Assembly (NCBI RefSeq): GCF_003254665.1
Contig: NZ_QHGY01000001.1
Span: 1-64,000, forward strand
Source: Billgrantia lactosivorans
GTDB lineage: Bacteria; Pseudomonadota; Gammaproteobacteria; Pseudomonadales; Halomonadaceae
Direction of reading: 5' to 3'
DNA: 64,000 nt
In this document: positions 43,413 through 53,263 of the stretch, one piece after another
Position numbering within the stretch: position 1 is the first letter of the stretch
How the letters are laid out: each line of letters starts with the position of its first letter
Notes under the pieces: generated by a model
What the model was told of the DNA's origin: nothing
Database searches by the model: none
Seen by the model: only the letters and a program-made list of their open reading frames with translations
Translations under genes and position numbers: made by a program

Positions 43413-44867
43413 TTGAACATCGTTCATCACGGCGGCGGGGCGGGCGTCACCGGCAGTTGCCACCGCCTGCAGATCGCCGCGGACCGGGCCCTGCTCGTCG
43501 ACTGCGGCATCTTCCAGGGGCAGGACGCCGACCACCTCGACAGCCTCGAGCAGCACAAGGTGCGCTTCCCGGTGGAGGACGTGCTGGCGCTGGTGGTTAC
43601 CCATGTGCACATCGACCACATCGGCCGGCTGCCCTACCTGCTGGCGGCAGGCTACCAGGGGCCGATCCTCTGTTCGGTGCCCTCGGCTCGGCTGCTGCCA
43701 CTGGTGATCGAAGACGCGCTCAAGATCGGCTTCACCCGCGACCGTGCCCTGATCGAGCGCTTCCTGGCCGAAGTGCAGGGCCGGCTGGTGCCACTGGATT
43801 ACCAGAGCTGGCACACCGTGCTCGACGACAAGCGTCACCGTGTACGGATCAAGCTGCAGCGCGCCGGGCATATCCTCGGCTCTGCCTATGTGGAAGTGGA
43901 TACCCTCGACAAGGCCAGTGGCGTGCGACAGCGCACCGTATTCTCCGGCGACCTGGGCGCACCCTATGCGCCGCTGCTGCCCGCACCCAAGCCGCCGTAC
44001 CGCGCCGACGTGCTTGTGCTGGAAAGTACCTATGGCGACCGCCGGCACGAAGACCGGCGCCACCGCCGCGAGCGGCTCAAGGCCGCCATCGACAGGGCGC
44101 TGGAGAACGGCGGCACGGTGGTGATCCCCGCCTTCAGCGTGGGCCGCACCCAGGAACTGCTCTACGAGCTGGAAGGGCTGATACACCACGCACGCAGCGA
44201 GCGTTGGCGCGAACTCGAGATCATCGTCGACTCGCCCCTGGCCGCCCGCTTCACCGAGGTATACCGCGAACTCAAGCCGTGGTGGGACGCCGAAGCGCAC
44301 AAGAAGCTGCGCAGTGGCCGCCACCCGCTCAGCTTCGAGAACCTCTACACCGTGGATAGCCACCAGGAACACGAACAGACCGTCGCCTACCTGGCCGAGA
44401 CCGGCCGGCCCGCGGTGGTGATCGCCGCCAGCGGCATGGTCAGCGGCGGCCGGGTGGTGAACTACCTGAAGCGCATGCTCGGCGATGAGCGCCACTGCGT
44501 GCTGTTCACCGGCTATCAGGTCCACGGTACGCCGGGCCGCGACATCCAGCGCTACGGCCCCGAGGGCGGCTGGGTCATGCTCGATGGCCGGCGCATCGAC
44601 ATCCGCGCCCGAGTGGAAACCGTGAGCGGCTACTCGGCCCACGCCGATCAGTTGGATCTGCTCAACTTCGTGCGCCGCATGCGCCACCCGCCGAGGGAGG
44701 TACGCCTGGTACACGGCGACCCCCATGCGCAGGCCGCGCTCAAGGCCAAGCTGCAGGAATGGGCCGAAGGGGCAGGGCATGAACTTCGGGTAACGCTGGG
44801 CAGCGATTATCTCGCCCCAAACGCCGCGAAAGATGCTGCGAAAGACGACGCTAAGGCCCTGGCTTGA
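43413..44867 (+). CDS. Metallo-beta-lactamase / beta-CASP fold hydrolase (RNA-nuclease type)
   Basis: This 484-residue protein has an MBL core and a beta-CASP insertion, as in CPSF-73-like RNases. The motifs are HVHIDHIG (motif 2), the HILGSA loop (motif 3), SGDLG (motif 4), the beta-CASP box GTVVIPAFSVGRTQELLYEL, then IIAASGM-type residues AASGMVSGGRVVNY and the C-terminal SGYSAHADQLDLL. The start is TTG at 43413 with AAGGGA seven bases upstream. Characterised homologues cut RNA. Its place between two nucleotide-sugar genes is odd for an RNase, so a regulatory role on the operon transcript is possible but speculative. Confidence 0.9.
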   Translation: MNIVHHGGGAGVTGSCHRLQIAADRALLVDCGIFQGQDADHLDSLEQHKVRFPVEDVLALVVTHVHIDHIGRLPYLLAAGYQGPILCSVPSARLLPLVIEDALKIGFTRDRALIERFLAEVQGRLVPLDYQSWHTVLDDKRHRVRIKLQRAGHILGSAYVEVDTLDKASGVRQRTVFSGDLGAPYAPLLPAPKPPYRADVLVLESTYGDRRHEDRRHRRERLKAAIDRALENGGTVVIPAFSVGRTQELLYELEGLIHHARSERWRELEIIVDSPLAARFTEVYRELKPWWDAEAHKKLRSGRHPLSFENLYTVDSHQEHEQTVAYLAETGRPAVVIAASGMVSGGRVVNYLKRMLGDERHCVLFTGYQVHGTPGRDIQRYGPEGGWVMLDGRRIDIRARVETVSGYSAHADQLDLLNFVRRMRHPPREVRLVHGDPHAQAALKAKLQEWAEGAGHELRVTLGSDYLAPNAAKDAAKDDAKALA

Positions 44868-44946
44868 GCCTCATGTGCCACAGCATGGTGCGTTAAGTTC
44901 GATAACAGCTATATCTTATTGAAAGAGTTTCCATAAAGGGACGGCA

Positions 44947-46269
44947 ATGAACGTTACCGTATTCGGAACCGGCTATGTTGGCCTGGTACAAGGGGCCGTG
45001 CTGGCCGACGTGGGCCACCATGTGGTGTGCGTGGATGTGGATGCCGCCAAGGTGGAACGCCTCAAGCAGGGCGACATCCCCATCTACGAGCCCGGCCTGG
45101 AACCCCTGGTAAAGGAAAGCTATGCCGCCGGCCGGCTGCAGTTCACCACCGATGCCGCCGCCGGTGTGAAGCACGGCCAGGTGCAGTTCATTGCCGTGGG
45201 CACCCCGCCGGACGAAGACGGCAGTGCCGATCTCAAGTACGTGCTGGCCGTGGCCGAGATCATCGCCCAGCACATGGAGCGCGACCAGGTCATCATCAAC
45301 AAATCCACCGTGCCGGTAGGCACCGCCGACAAGGTAAGCAACAAGGTGGATCACGTGCTGGAAGCCCGTGGCCGCAAGGACCTGCGCTTCGATGTGGTCT
45401 CCAACCCCGAATTCCTGAAAGAGGGCAGCGCGGTAAGCGACTGCCAGCGGCCGGACCGCATCATCATCGGCACTTCCAGCAAGGTGGCGGAGGATATATT
45501 GCGCGAACTCTACGCGCCCTTCAGCCGTCAGCAGGACAAGATGATCGTGATGGACGTACGCAGCGCCGAGCTGACCAAGTACGCCGCCAACTGCATGCTG
45601 GCCACCAAGATCAGTTTCATGAACGAAATGGCCAACCTGGCCGAACGCCTGGGGGCGGATATCGAGATGGTGCGCCAGGGTATCGGCTCCGATCCGCGTA
45701 TTGGCTACCACTTCATCTACCCCGGCGTGGGTTACGGCGGCTCCTGCTTCCCCAAGGACGTACAGGCGCTGATTCGCACCGCGAGCGACATCGACTTCGA
45801 CGCCAAGGTGCTCAAGGCGGTAGAGGCCCGCAACGAGGAGCAGAAGACCACCCTGTTCCGCAAGATTCACAAGCACTACCAGGGCGACCTGGCCGGCAAG
45901 ACCTTCGCCATCTGGGGCCTGGCCTTCAAGCCCAACACCGACGACATGCGCGAAGCCCCCAGCCGCGTGCTGATGGAAGCGCTGTGGGAAGCCGGCGCCA
46001 AGGTGCAGGCCTATGACCCGGAAGCCATGGAAGAAGCCCAGCGCCTCTACGGCAGCCGCGACGATCTCTCACTGTGTGGCACCAAGGAAGCTACCCTGCG
46101 AGGTGCCGACGCCATGGTGATCGTCACCGAATGGCAGAGTTTCCGCGCCCCGGATTTCGAACAGATCAAGCAGCAGCTCGCCGCACCGCTGATCTTCGAT
46201 GGGCGCAACATGTTCGAGCCGAAGCGCATGGCGGTGAAGGGGTTTACGTACTATTCGGTGGGGCGATGA
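44947..46269 (+). CDS. ugd: UDP-glucose 6-dehydrogenase
   Basis: This 440-residue enzyme oxidises UDP-glucose to UDP-glucuronate with 2 NAD+. The N-terminal Rossmann motif is [44 protein letters not shown] and the catalytic-cysteine motif [10 protein letters not shown] are diagnostic. The C-terminal domain holds [24 protein letters not shown] lies upstream of the ATG. It provides UDP-GlcA to the epimerase encoded two genes upstream, giving uronic acids for an acidic polysaccharide. Confidence 0.97.
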   Translation: MNVTVFGTGYVGLVQGAVLADVGHHVVCVDVDAAKVERLKQGDIPIYEPGLEPLVKESYAAGRLQFTTDAAAGVKHGQVQFIAVGTPPDEDGSADLKYVLAVAEIIAQHMERDQVIINKSTVPVGTADKVSNKVDHVLEARGRKDLRFDVVSNPEFLKEGSAVSDCQRPDRIIIGTSSKVAEDILRELYAPFSRQQDKMIVMDVRSAELTKYAANCMLATKISFMNEMANLAERLGADIEMVRQGIGSDPRIGYHFIYPGVGYGGSCFPKDVQALIRTASDIDFDAKVLKAVEARNEEQKTTLFRKIHKHYQGDLAGKTFAIWGLAFKPNTDDMREAPSRVLMEALWEAGAKVQAYDPEAMEEAQRLYGSRDDLSLCGTKEATLRGADAMVIVTEWQSFRAPDFEQIKQQLAAPLIFDGRNMFEPKRMAVKGFTYYSVGR

Positions 46270-46311
46270 AAAATCTAACGAAGCTCTATAATCTACGGCT
46301 ATAAACTTTAT

Positions 46312-48108
46312 ATGTTTCCACGGTTAAAAAAGCTCTACCAGCTTCTCACCGCTGAGCAGCGTAAGAAGCTCCTTGGCCTGCAGGTGCTGGTCGTGCTTAT
46401 GGCATTTGCTGAAGTGGTAGGCGTGGCCGCCATCGGCCCCTTCATGGCTGTGGTGGGGGATGTCAGTCGTCTTGAAGGCGAGGGTATGCTCGCTCAGTTC
46501 TATCAAGCCAGCGGCTTGGCAACACCGCGCCAGTTCCTGTTTTGGCTTGGGGTGTCTGTGCTCGTTGTCCTTACGTTGGCAGCCATGATTTCCATGTATG
46601 CAACTTGGCGTCTCTCCCTTTATGCTCAGCAAGTCGGCGCAGAGCTCTCCACAAGGCTTTATCATCACTATATGCAGCAATCGTGGCTCTTTCATGCGAG
46701 CGGCACCAGCAGTCAACTGACGAATAAAATTTCCCAAGAGTCAGGTCGTATCACCAACAATATTATCCAGCCACTGATGCAGATGAATGCTAAGAGTGTT
46801 CTGGCTTTAGTAATGGCCATGGCAATTTTTCTTTTCAATCCATTGGTGGCGATTGCTGGACTATTGCTATTTGGACTCGCCTATATTGTTCTCTATCGTA
46901 CAGTGCGCAAGCGCTTGGCACAGAATGGAAAGCTAATCTCTTATAGCAATCAGCTACGATTCAAGTTGATGAACGAGGGATTTGGTGGTGTCAAGGACAC
47001 TCTCCTTCTCGGGCGCCAGGCGGATTTTAACCAGCGCTTTGAGACTATCACTCAGCAGTTTGGGTACGCCCGAGGCGTTACGCAGGGACTATCTCAGGTG
47101 CCGCGCTATGCCATGGAATTGATTGCTTTTGGCGCGGTCATCTTTCTTGTACTATACCTGCTTGCCGCATATGACGGCAATGTCGGCGATATTCTGCCCA
47201 TTCTCTCGGTATACGCACTGGCCGGATTCAAGCTGCTGCCCGCCTTTCAGCAAATTTACACCAGCCTAGCACAAGTAAAGGGCAATATCGCGGCATTTGA
47301 CAGCTTGGAAGAGGACCTGATTGCTAGCCAGAACGCAACGCGCGGCATACCTGCTGCTCAGGCCGGCAAGATTTCTCCTCGGCAGAGCATCATGCTGGAA
47401 AATATCCATTTCCGATACCCAGGGAAGAAAGAAAAGGCTCTGGACGGATTAACGCTGGTGATCCCGCGTAATAAGGTGATTGGTCTGGTCGGTGCCTCCG
47501 GATCTGGTAAATCGTCCGCTATTGACGTTTTGCTGGGCCTGATCACACCGCAAGAGGGAACGCTAAAGGTGGACGGAGAAGTACTCAGTGGTGAGAGATT
47601 GCGTGCATGGCAGAATAATGTCGGTTTCGTTCCACAAAGTATTTTTCTCGCGGATGCTACTATTCGCGAAAATATCGCCTTTGGATTACCTACAGAGGCA
47701 ATAGATGATGAACGTATACTCAGTGCTGCCAATATGGCTCACTTGGAAGAGTTGTTGGAGCGGCTGCCGGATGGCTTGAATACTCGCGTAGGAGAGCGGG
47801 GTATCCAACTCTCAGGAGGCCAGCGCCAGCGAATTGGCATTGCCCGTGCCCTCTATGATGACGCCGAGGTCTTGGTGCTGGATGAAGCTACGAGCGCATT
47901 GGACGGGATCACAGAAAAGCTTGTAATGGACGCCATCCACGACTTCGCTGGTAAAAAAACCATTATTATGATCGCCCACCGCTTGGCCACTGTTAAACAG
48001 TGTGATGGCATCTATTTGTTGGATAACGGCAAGGTGGTGGATGAAGGCACATATAACGAACTAGCGACTGATAACGCTATCTTTCAGCGTATGGCAAAAC
48101 ACGCCTGA
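46312..48108 (+). CDS. ABC transporter, PglK/MsbA-like lipid-linked glycan flippase
   Basis: This 598-residue half-transporter has six transmembrane segments (residues about 20-310) fused to an ATPase domain with Walker A GASGSGKSS, a Q-loop region (NNVGFVPQSIFLADATI), signature LSGGQRQRIGIARAL, Walker B VLVLDEATSALD and the H-loop AHRLAT. The short N-terminus (LYQLLTAEQRKKLLGLQ) and cluster context are like PglK, which flips lipid-linked oligosaccharides in protein glycosylation systems. No Wzx-type flippase is seen in the window, so this is the likely exporter of the repeat unit. The gene is less GC-rich than ugd. Confidence 0.9.
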   Translation: MFPRLKKLYQLLTAEQRKKLLGLQVLVVLMAFAEVVGVAAIGPFMAVVGDVSRLEGEGMLAQFYQASGLATPRQFLFWLGVSVLVVLTLAAMISMYATWRLSLYAQQVGAELSTRLYHHYMQQSWLFHASGTSSQLTNKISQESGRITNNIIQPLMQMNAKSVLALVMAMAIFLFNPLVAIAGLLLFGLAYIVLYRTVRKRLAQNGKLISYSNQLRFKLMNEGFGGVKDTLLLGRQADFNQRFETITQQFGYARGVTQGLSQVPRYAMELIAFGAVIFLVLYLLAAYDGNVGDILPILSVYALAGFKLLPAFQQIYTSLAQVKGNIAAFDSLEEDLIASQNATRGIPAAQAGKISPRQSIMLENIHFRYPGKKEKALDGLTLVIPRNKVIGLVGASGSGKSSAIDVLLGLITPQEGTLKVDGEVLSGERLRAWQNNVGFVPQSIFLADATIRENIAFGLPTEAIDDERILSAANMAHLEELLERLPDGLNTRVGERGIQLSGGQRQRIGIARALYDDAEVLVLDEATSALDGITEKLVMDAIHDFAGKKTIIMIAHRLATVKQCDGIYLLDNGKVVDEGTYNELATDNAIFQRMAKHA

Positions 48109-48130
48109 AGATTGTGAAAGGAATACTTTA

Positions 48131-49129
48131 ATGTTTAATGAATCCTCGGTACTGGTGACAGGTGGTACTGGCTCATTCGGCCACACTTTCATACCCATGT
48201 TGCTTGAGCGCTACAATCCCAAGCGGGTGATCATCTTCTCACGGGACGAAATGAAGCAGTGGGAAATGGCCAAGAAATTTGAAGGTGATTCCCGCGTACG
48301 CTTCTTTATCGGTGATGTGCGTGATCGCGAGAGGGTTTATCGTGCGCTGGATGGTGTCGACTACGTGGTGCATGCCGCTGCCACCAAAATTGTGCCTACC
48401 GCCGAATACAACCCCTTCGAATGCGTCAAAACCAACGTCATCGGCGCGATGAATCTAATCGATGCGTGTATCGACAAAGGCGTCAAAAAAGTGGTGGCGC
48501 TCTCTACCGATAAGGCCAGCAGCCCAATCAATCTGTACGGCGCCACCAAGCTAACCTCTGACAAGCTGTTTGTGGCCGGTAACTCCTATGCCGGTGGGCA
48601 TGATACTCGCTTTGCGGTGGTGCGCTATGGCAACGTGATGGGTTCGCGGGGATCGGTGATTCCTTTCTTCATGTCCGTTCGTGACAAGGGGGTGCTGCCT
48701 ATCACAGACGAGCGCATGACGCGCTTCATGATCAGTCTGGAGCAAGGCGTAGAGCTGGTGTGGCACGCTTTTGAGGACATGGAAGGCGGCGAAATCTACG
48801 TCAAGAAAATCCCCTCCATGAAAGTCACCGACCTGGCGCGGGTCGTGGCTCCCGAGGCGAAGCAGGAAGTGGTCGGTATTCGCCCCGGCGAGAAGCTGCA
48901 CGAGCAAATGATCGGCGCTGAGGACGCTTATTACACCTACGAGTATCCCGAACACTTCAAGATCCTTCCGGCAATCAACAGCTGGGACAAGGATGCCAAC
49001 CGCATAAAGGATGGCAAGAAAGTGCCGGAAGGTTTCGTCTACGCCAGCGACAGTAACAGCGAGTGGATGAGCGACAGCGAGCTTCGAACATGGATCGAGG
49101 CCAATTGGGAAAAGATCGGAGCTATCTGA
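48131..49129 (+). CDS. pseB: UDP-N-acetylglucosamine 4,6-dehydratase (inverting), PseB
   Basis: First step of pseudaminic acid synthesis: UDP-GlcNAc to UDP-2-acetamido-2,6-dideoxy-beta-L-arabino-hexos-4-ulose. It has 332 residues. VLVTGGTGSFGHTFIPMLL is the NADP-binding loop. Catalytic residues lie in LSTDKASSPINLYGATK, where the Asp-Lys-Ala replaces the usual SSS of epimerases and is typical of PseB/FlaA1. AAAGGA lies upstream. The stop overlaps the pseC start. Confidence 0.96.
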   Translation: MFNESSVLVTGGTGSFGHTFIPMLLERYNPKRVIIFSRDEMKQWEMAKKFEGDSRVRFFIGDVRDRERVYRALDGVDYVVHAAATKIVPTAEYNPFECVKTNVIGAMNLIDACIDKGVKKVVALSTDKASSPINLYGATKLTSDKLFVAGNSYAGGHDTRFAVVRYGNVMGSRGSVIPFFMSVRDKGVLPITDERMTRFMISLEQGVELVWHAFEDMEGGEIYVKKIPSMKVTDLARVVAPEAKQEVVGIRPGEKLHEQMIGAEDAYYTYEYPEHFKILPAINSWDKDANRIKDGKKVPEGFVYASDSNSEWMSDSELRTWIEANWEKIGAI

Positions 49130-50283
49130 TGATTCCCTATGGACGTCAGGATATCCAGCAGGCCGATATCGATGCCGTACTTGAGGTACTGCAGTCGGAC
49201 TTTCTGACCCAGGGCCCGGTGGTGCCGCGCTTCGAGCGCGCCGTGGCCGATAAAGTAGGCGCTCGCTATGCACTGGCGGTCAACAGCGCCACCTCGGCGC
49301 TGCACATTGCCTGTCTGGCACTGGGCCTGGGGAAGGGCGACTGGCTCTGGACCTCTCCCATCACCTTTGTCGCCTCCGCCAACTGCGGGCTTTACTGTGG
49401 TGCCAAGGTGGATTTCGTGGATATCGACTCACGTACCTACAATCTCTGCCCCGAGGCGCTGGCAATCAAACTGGAACAAGCCGAGCGAGCAGGGCAACTG
49501 CCCAAGATAGTGGTGGCGGTGCACCTTTGCGGCCAACCCTGCGATATGCAGGCAATCCACGCGCTAAGCAAGCGCTACGGTTTCCGTATAATCGAGGATG
49601 CCTCCCACGCCATCGGTGGAAAGTATAAGGGTGAATACATCGGTGGCGGCCGCTACAGCGACATTACGGTATTCAGCTTCCATCCCGTAAAGATCATCAC
49701 CACCGCCGAAGGCGGCATGGCGCTGACCAATGACGACTTGCTGGCAAATCGTATGGACCTGCTGCGCAGCCACGGCGTAACCCGCGATCCGGCGCTAATG
49801 ACCCACGAGGCTGATGGCCCCTGGTACTACCAGCAGATCGAGCTTGGCTACAACTACCGCATGACCGAACTGCAGGCCGCGCTTGGACTTTCCCAGCTCG
49901 AACGGCTGGATGACTACGTGGCCCACCGTAACACTTTGGCCGAGCGCTACGATGCCGCTCTGGCCGAACTGCCGCTCACCACGCCTTGGCAACATTCGGA
50001 CAGTTATTCTGGGCGCCACCTCTACGTGATTCGCCTCAAGCTCGAACAAATTGACGCGACTCACCGCCAAGTTTTCGAGCGATTGCGCGAACAGGATATC
50101 GGCGTCAATCTGCACTATATCCCCGTTCATACCCAGCCTTACTACCAGCAACTTGGCTGTCGGTCAGCTGATTGTCCCGAGGCGGAGCGGTACTATGCCG
50201 AAGCGATAAGCCTTCCACTCTATCCCACCATGAGCAACGAGCTACAGGCCGCAATCATCGCCATACTTAAAGATATTCTATGA
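49129..50283 (+). CDS. pseC: UDP-4-amino-4,6-dideoxy-N-acetyl-beta-L-altrosamine transaminase PseC
   Basis: Second step of the pseudaminic acid pathway, a PLP-dependent DegT/DnrJ/EryC1 aminotransferase of 384 residues. MIPYGRQDIQQADIDAVLEVL is the usual PseC start. The PLP lysine is in SFHPVKIITTAEGGM, preceded by IIEDASHAIGG. The ATG at 49129 overlaps the pseB stop (TGATG). The next gene, a pyruvyltransferase, overlaps its stop by four bases. Confidence 0.96.
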   Translation: MIPYGRQDIQQADIDAVLEVLQSDFLTQGPVVPRFERAVADKVGARYALAVNSATSALHIACLALGLGKGDWLWTSPITFVASANCGLYCGAKVDFVDIDSRTYNLCPEALAIKLEQAERAGQLPKIVVAVHLCGQPCDMQAIHALSKRYGFRIIEDASHAIGGKYKGEYIGGGRYSDITVFSFHPVKIITTAEGGMALTNDDLLANRMDLLRSHGVTRDPALMTHEADGPWYYQQIELGYNYRMTELQAALGLSQLERLDDYVAHRNTLAERYDAALAELPLTTPWQHSDSYSGRHLYVIRLKLEQIDATHRQVFERLREQDIGVNLHYIPVHTQPYYQQLGCRSADCPEAERYYAEAISLPLYPTMSNELQAAIIAILKDIL

Positions 50284-51389
50284 ACCAGAAACCAAAGAAA
50301 GTAGTCATTATTGGTACATATCCTGAACATGGATCCAGAAATATCGGCGATCAATTGATCACCACCTGCTTGACTGAAGTGATAGAGTCGCTTTGTGATG
50401 CAAAAATTGACGTCATATGGCGTGCCGATCAATGGACGAATGTACGCGAAAAAATTCTGAAAGCGGATCATGTCTTCTTTGCCTGTCTGGCTATTCGGCA
50501 CCAAATGCATAATAAAGAATACCCGTATCTGAAACAGATTATTGAGAGCGGTATTCCATTTTCAGTGATAGCAGCCGGCACCAGTTTGCCAGTCCATGAA
50601 CGTAGCCATCTGTTCTCTAATATTTCTAAAGATTCTTTGTCATTGTTGTTATCTATCAATGAGCGTGCGGCCGTGTTTACCACGCGCGGAGTGGTCACGC
50701 AAGAATTCTGTTACCATCATGGGCTTAAAGCGGCAAAGTTGGCTGGCGATGTTGCTTTCTACTCTAAGCAATATGCTAAGAGAGTTTTTATAGAAGGGAA
50801 GCGTATTAATACTATTGTTATTTCCGACCCGCATCATGCTTCGGCATACTTAGGTGCGTTTAGAAAATTGCATGCTAACCTTTCAAGCATGTTTCCAGAA
50901 GCTAGAATACTTGTCGCTCAGCATGGTGCCAGTGACGTAGTAGAGTCGTTCTGTCGAGAGCAGAATATCGAATGTGTCAAAATTTATGAGCACCGATACG
51001 ATGGCTTAGGGATTTACGCTGAAGCAGATCTTCATGTCGGTTTTCGTGTTCATGGTCATGTGTCGGCATTGAAGCGGCGTGTCTATTCCTATCTATTGGA
51101 GCAGGATGGGCGTGGGTGTGATTATGGTTTGACGCTCGATAAGAGAATCAGCGTGCCCAACTATCTTATGTCCAATAAAATCACTTTGAACAACATAGCC
51201 AAGTCACTATTGAAACGCTCTTCGGGACAGGGTGCTATAGCCTCTACGGTGCCGGCTGATATCTTGACCAGTATGATTCGACAAGATCAAGTCAATGGGT
51301 TTGCCAAGTTTACTGGCTTAGAAGACCAGATCGAATCATTTAATAGTAATACTTACCGCTCCGTACAGACTGCACTCCTTGGAGCCTGA
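50280..51389 (+). CDS. Polysaccharide pyruvyltransferase family protein
   Basis: This 369-residue protein of the PF04230-type family transfers pyruvate from PEP to a sugar as a ketal. Visible features are the N-terminal NIGDQLITTCLTEVI, which corresponds to the G-N-x-GD motif, and the C-terminal ADLHVGFRVHGHVSALKRR. The RxH pattern of the latter is typical of CsaB/WcaK-type enzymes. It is inserted between pseC and pseF with start/stop overlaps, and is AT-rich compared with both neighbours, so it was probably acquired separately. A role in modifying pseudaminic acid or another sugar of the repeat unit is inferred. Confidence 0.8.
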   Translation: MNQKPKKVVIIGTYPEHGSRNIGDQLITTCLTEVIESLCDAKIDVIWRADQWTNVREKILKADHVFFACLAIRHQMHNKEYPYLKQIIESGIPFSVIAAGTSLPVHERSHLFSNISKDSLSLLLSINERAAVFTTRGVVTQEFCYHHGLKAAKLAGDVAFYSKQYAKRVFIEGKRINTIVISDPHHASAYLGAFRKLHANLSSMFPEARILVAQHGASDVVESFCREQNIECVKIYEHRYDGLGIYAEADLHVGFRVHGHVSALKRRVYSYLLEQDGRGCDYGLTLDKRISVPNYLMSNKITLNNIAKSLLKRSSGQGAIASTVPADILTSMIRQDQVNGFAKFTGLEDQIESFNSNTYRSVQTALLGA

Positions 51390-51395
51390 GCCGTC

Positions 51396-52106
51396 ATGTC
51401 TGTTTGTCTCATCCCTGCCCGCGGTGGCAGCAAGCGAATTCCGCGCAAGAACATCCGCGCATTCGCCGGCAAGCCGATGATTGCCTGGTCGATCGAGGCC
51501 GCGTTGGCCAGCGGCTGCTTCGCCCGGGTACTAGTCTCTACCGATGATGACGAGATCGCGGCCGTGGCCCAAGCGCATGGCGCTGAGGTGCCTTTTTTCC
51601 GCCCAGCCATTCTCTCCGATGACCATACCGGCACGATTCCTGTCATTGCCCATGCTATCGACTGGCTGCGCGAACAAGGCGAGGCCCACGAGGCGGTTTG
51701 TTGCCTCTATGCCACGGCTCCCTTCGTGCAACCGGAGGACCTCCGCGCCGGTTACCAGGCACTGCAGAGCGGCCAGGAGGTCGACTATGCATTCTCGGTC
51801 ACCAGCTACGCGTTTCCCATTCAGCGCGCGCTACGCCTGACGCCCCAGGGCCGCGTGGCCATGTTCCAGCCGCAACACTTTCACACACGTTCCCAGGATC
51901 TGGAAGAGGCGTGGCACGACGCCGGCCAGTTCTACTGGGGCAGAGCGGCCGCCTGGAGCGCCGGCACGCCTATCTTCAGCGAACGCGCCGTGCCGGTCGT
52001 GCTTCCACGTCACCGTGTTCAGGATATCGATACGCCCGAGGACTGGCAGCGTGCCGAATGGCTATTTAGGGCCTGGCAGGCACAGCCACAGGGCGGCACG
52101 GAATGA
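51396..52106 (+). CDS. pseF: Pseudaminate cytidylyltransferase PseF
   Basis: This 236-residue CMP-sugar synthetase activates pseudaminic acid with CTP. The nucleotide-binding signature LIPARGGSKRIPRKNI opens the protein. VSTDDDEIAAVAQ, the YATAPFVQPEDL region and the C-terminal HRVQDIDTPEDW are typical of the NeuA/PseF family. Its stop overlaps the pseG start. Given the flanking pseG-pseH-pseI genes, assignment to pseudaminate rather than sialate is secure. Confidence 0.95.
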   Translation: MSVCLIPARGGSKRIPRKNIRAFAGKPMIAWSIEAALASGCFARVLVSTDDDEIAAVAQAHGAEVPFFRPAILSDDHTGTIPVIAHAIDWLREQGEAHEAVCCLYATAPFVQPEDLRAGYQALQSGQEVDYAFSVTSYAFPIQRALRLTPQGRVAMFQPQHFHTRSQDLEEAWHDAGQFYWGRAAAWSAGTPIFSERAVPVVLPRHRVQDIDTPEDWQRAEWLFRAWQAQPQGGTE

Positions 52107-53263
52107 CACCATCGCTTCACTCATTTAGTCTGCAGGGCCAGGTGGTCGCTTTTCGTAGCGATGCCTCGCTCGATATCGGAAGCGGCCACGTCATGCGCTG
52201 CCTGACCCTCGCCGATGCCCTGCATGCGCAAGGAGCCGAGTGTCATTTTATCTGCCGTGAGCATCCGGGGCATCTGTGTGACGCGATCGAGGCGCGCGGT
52301 TGTCCCGTCCACCGCCTGCCGCAGCGAGATAACGACCCTGAACTCGACGCTTCCTCATCAAGACTCGTTCATGCCCCTTGGCTGGGCACGAGTTGGGAGC
52401 AGGATGCCGCGAGCTGCCATGGCGTGCTGAAAGACCTGGCGCCCGACTGGCTGGTGGTGGATCACTACGCGCTGGATAGCCGCTGGGAAAAGGCCGTGAG
52501 CGAGAACCTCCCCGGATCGGCACCGCATTTACTTGTTATCGATGACTTGGCGGATCGTCAACACACTGCCGATTTGTTGCTCGATCAAAACTTGGGCCGT
52601 CAGGTTCTGGACTATCGCAGCTTGGTGCCTGGGCACTGCCGAGTACTCGCCGGCCCCCGTTACGCCCTGTTGCGCCCAGAGTTCGCACGGTGGCGTGAGA
52701 CGAGCCTGGCCCGAAGGGCCAGTGAACCCCAACTGCAACGGCTACTGATCAGCCTCGGCGGTGTCGATAAGGATAATGTTACCGGACAAGTGCTCGACGC
52801 CCTGAAATCTTGCGTCTTGCCACAGGATCTCGAGATTACGGTCGTAATGGGGGCCACTGCACCCTGGCGGCAAAGTGTGGTTGCCCAGGCCAAGCAAATG
52901 CCATGGTTAACCGAGGTCGTGGTCAATGTCGATGACATGGCACGGCGCATGGCCGCGGCGGACCTCGCCATCGGTGCCGCAGGCAGCACGTCTTGGGAGC
53001 GCTGCTGCCTTGGGCTTCCGGCACTAATGCTGGTACTTGCCGATAACCAGCGCGAAATCGCCCTGCAACTAGAGAGGAGAGGTGCGTCGGCCACAATCGT
53101 TCATGAAGACCTGGTCCACTCCCTGGCGTCGCAGTTGGCTGCACGCGCTGCCCCCCCGGCACTGGCAAGCATGAGTGAGCGGGCTGCCAGTCTGGTAGAC
53201 GGCCGTGGTGTTACCCGGCTATTGGCGACTATGCGGAATACCGGCAAGATAACGACACCATGA
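52103..53263 (+). CDS. pseG: UDP-2,4-diacetamido-2,4,6-trideoxy-beta-L-altropyranose hydrolase PseG
   Basis: This 386-residue GT-B-fold hydrolase removes UDP from the pathway intermediate. Motifs are FRSDASLDIGSGHVMRCLTLADAL at the N-terminus, with the catalytic His in the GHVMRC element, LVVDHYALD, and the C-terminal VVNVDDMARRMAAADLAIGA followed by GSTSWERCCLGLP. It overlaps pseF by four bases and pseH by four bases. Confidence 0.95.
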   Translation: MTPSLHSFSLQGQVVAFRSDASLDIGSGHVMRCLTLADALHAQGAECHFICREHPGHLCDAIEARGCPVHRLPQRDNDPELDASSSRLVHAPWLGTSWEQDAASCHGVLKDLAPDWLVVDHYALDSRWEKAVSENLPGSAPHLLVIDDLADRQHTADLLLDQNLGRQVLDYRSLVPGHCRVLAGPRYALLRPEFARWRETSLARRASEPQLQRLLISLGGVDKDNVTGQVLDALKSCVLPQDLEITVVMGATAPWRQSVVAQAKQMPWLTEVVVNVDDMARRMAAADLAIGAAGSTSWERCCLGLPALMLVLADNQREIALQLERRGASATIVHEDLVHSLASQLAARAAPPALASMSERAASLVDGRGVTRLLATMRNTGKITTP

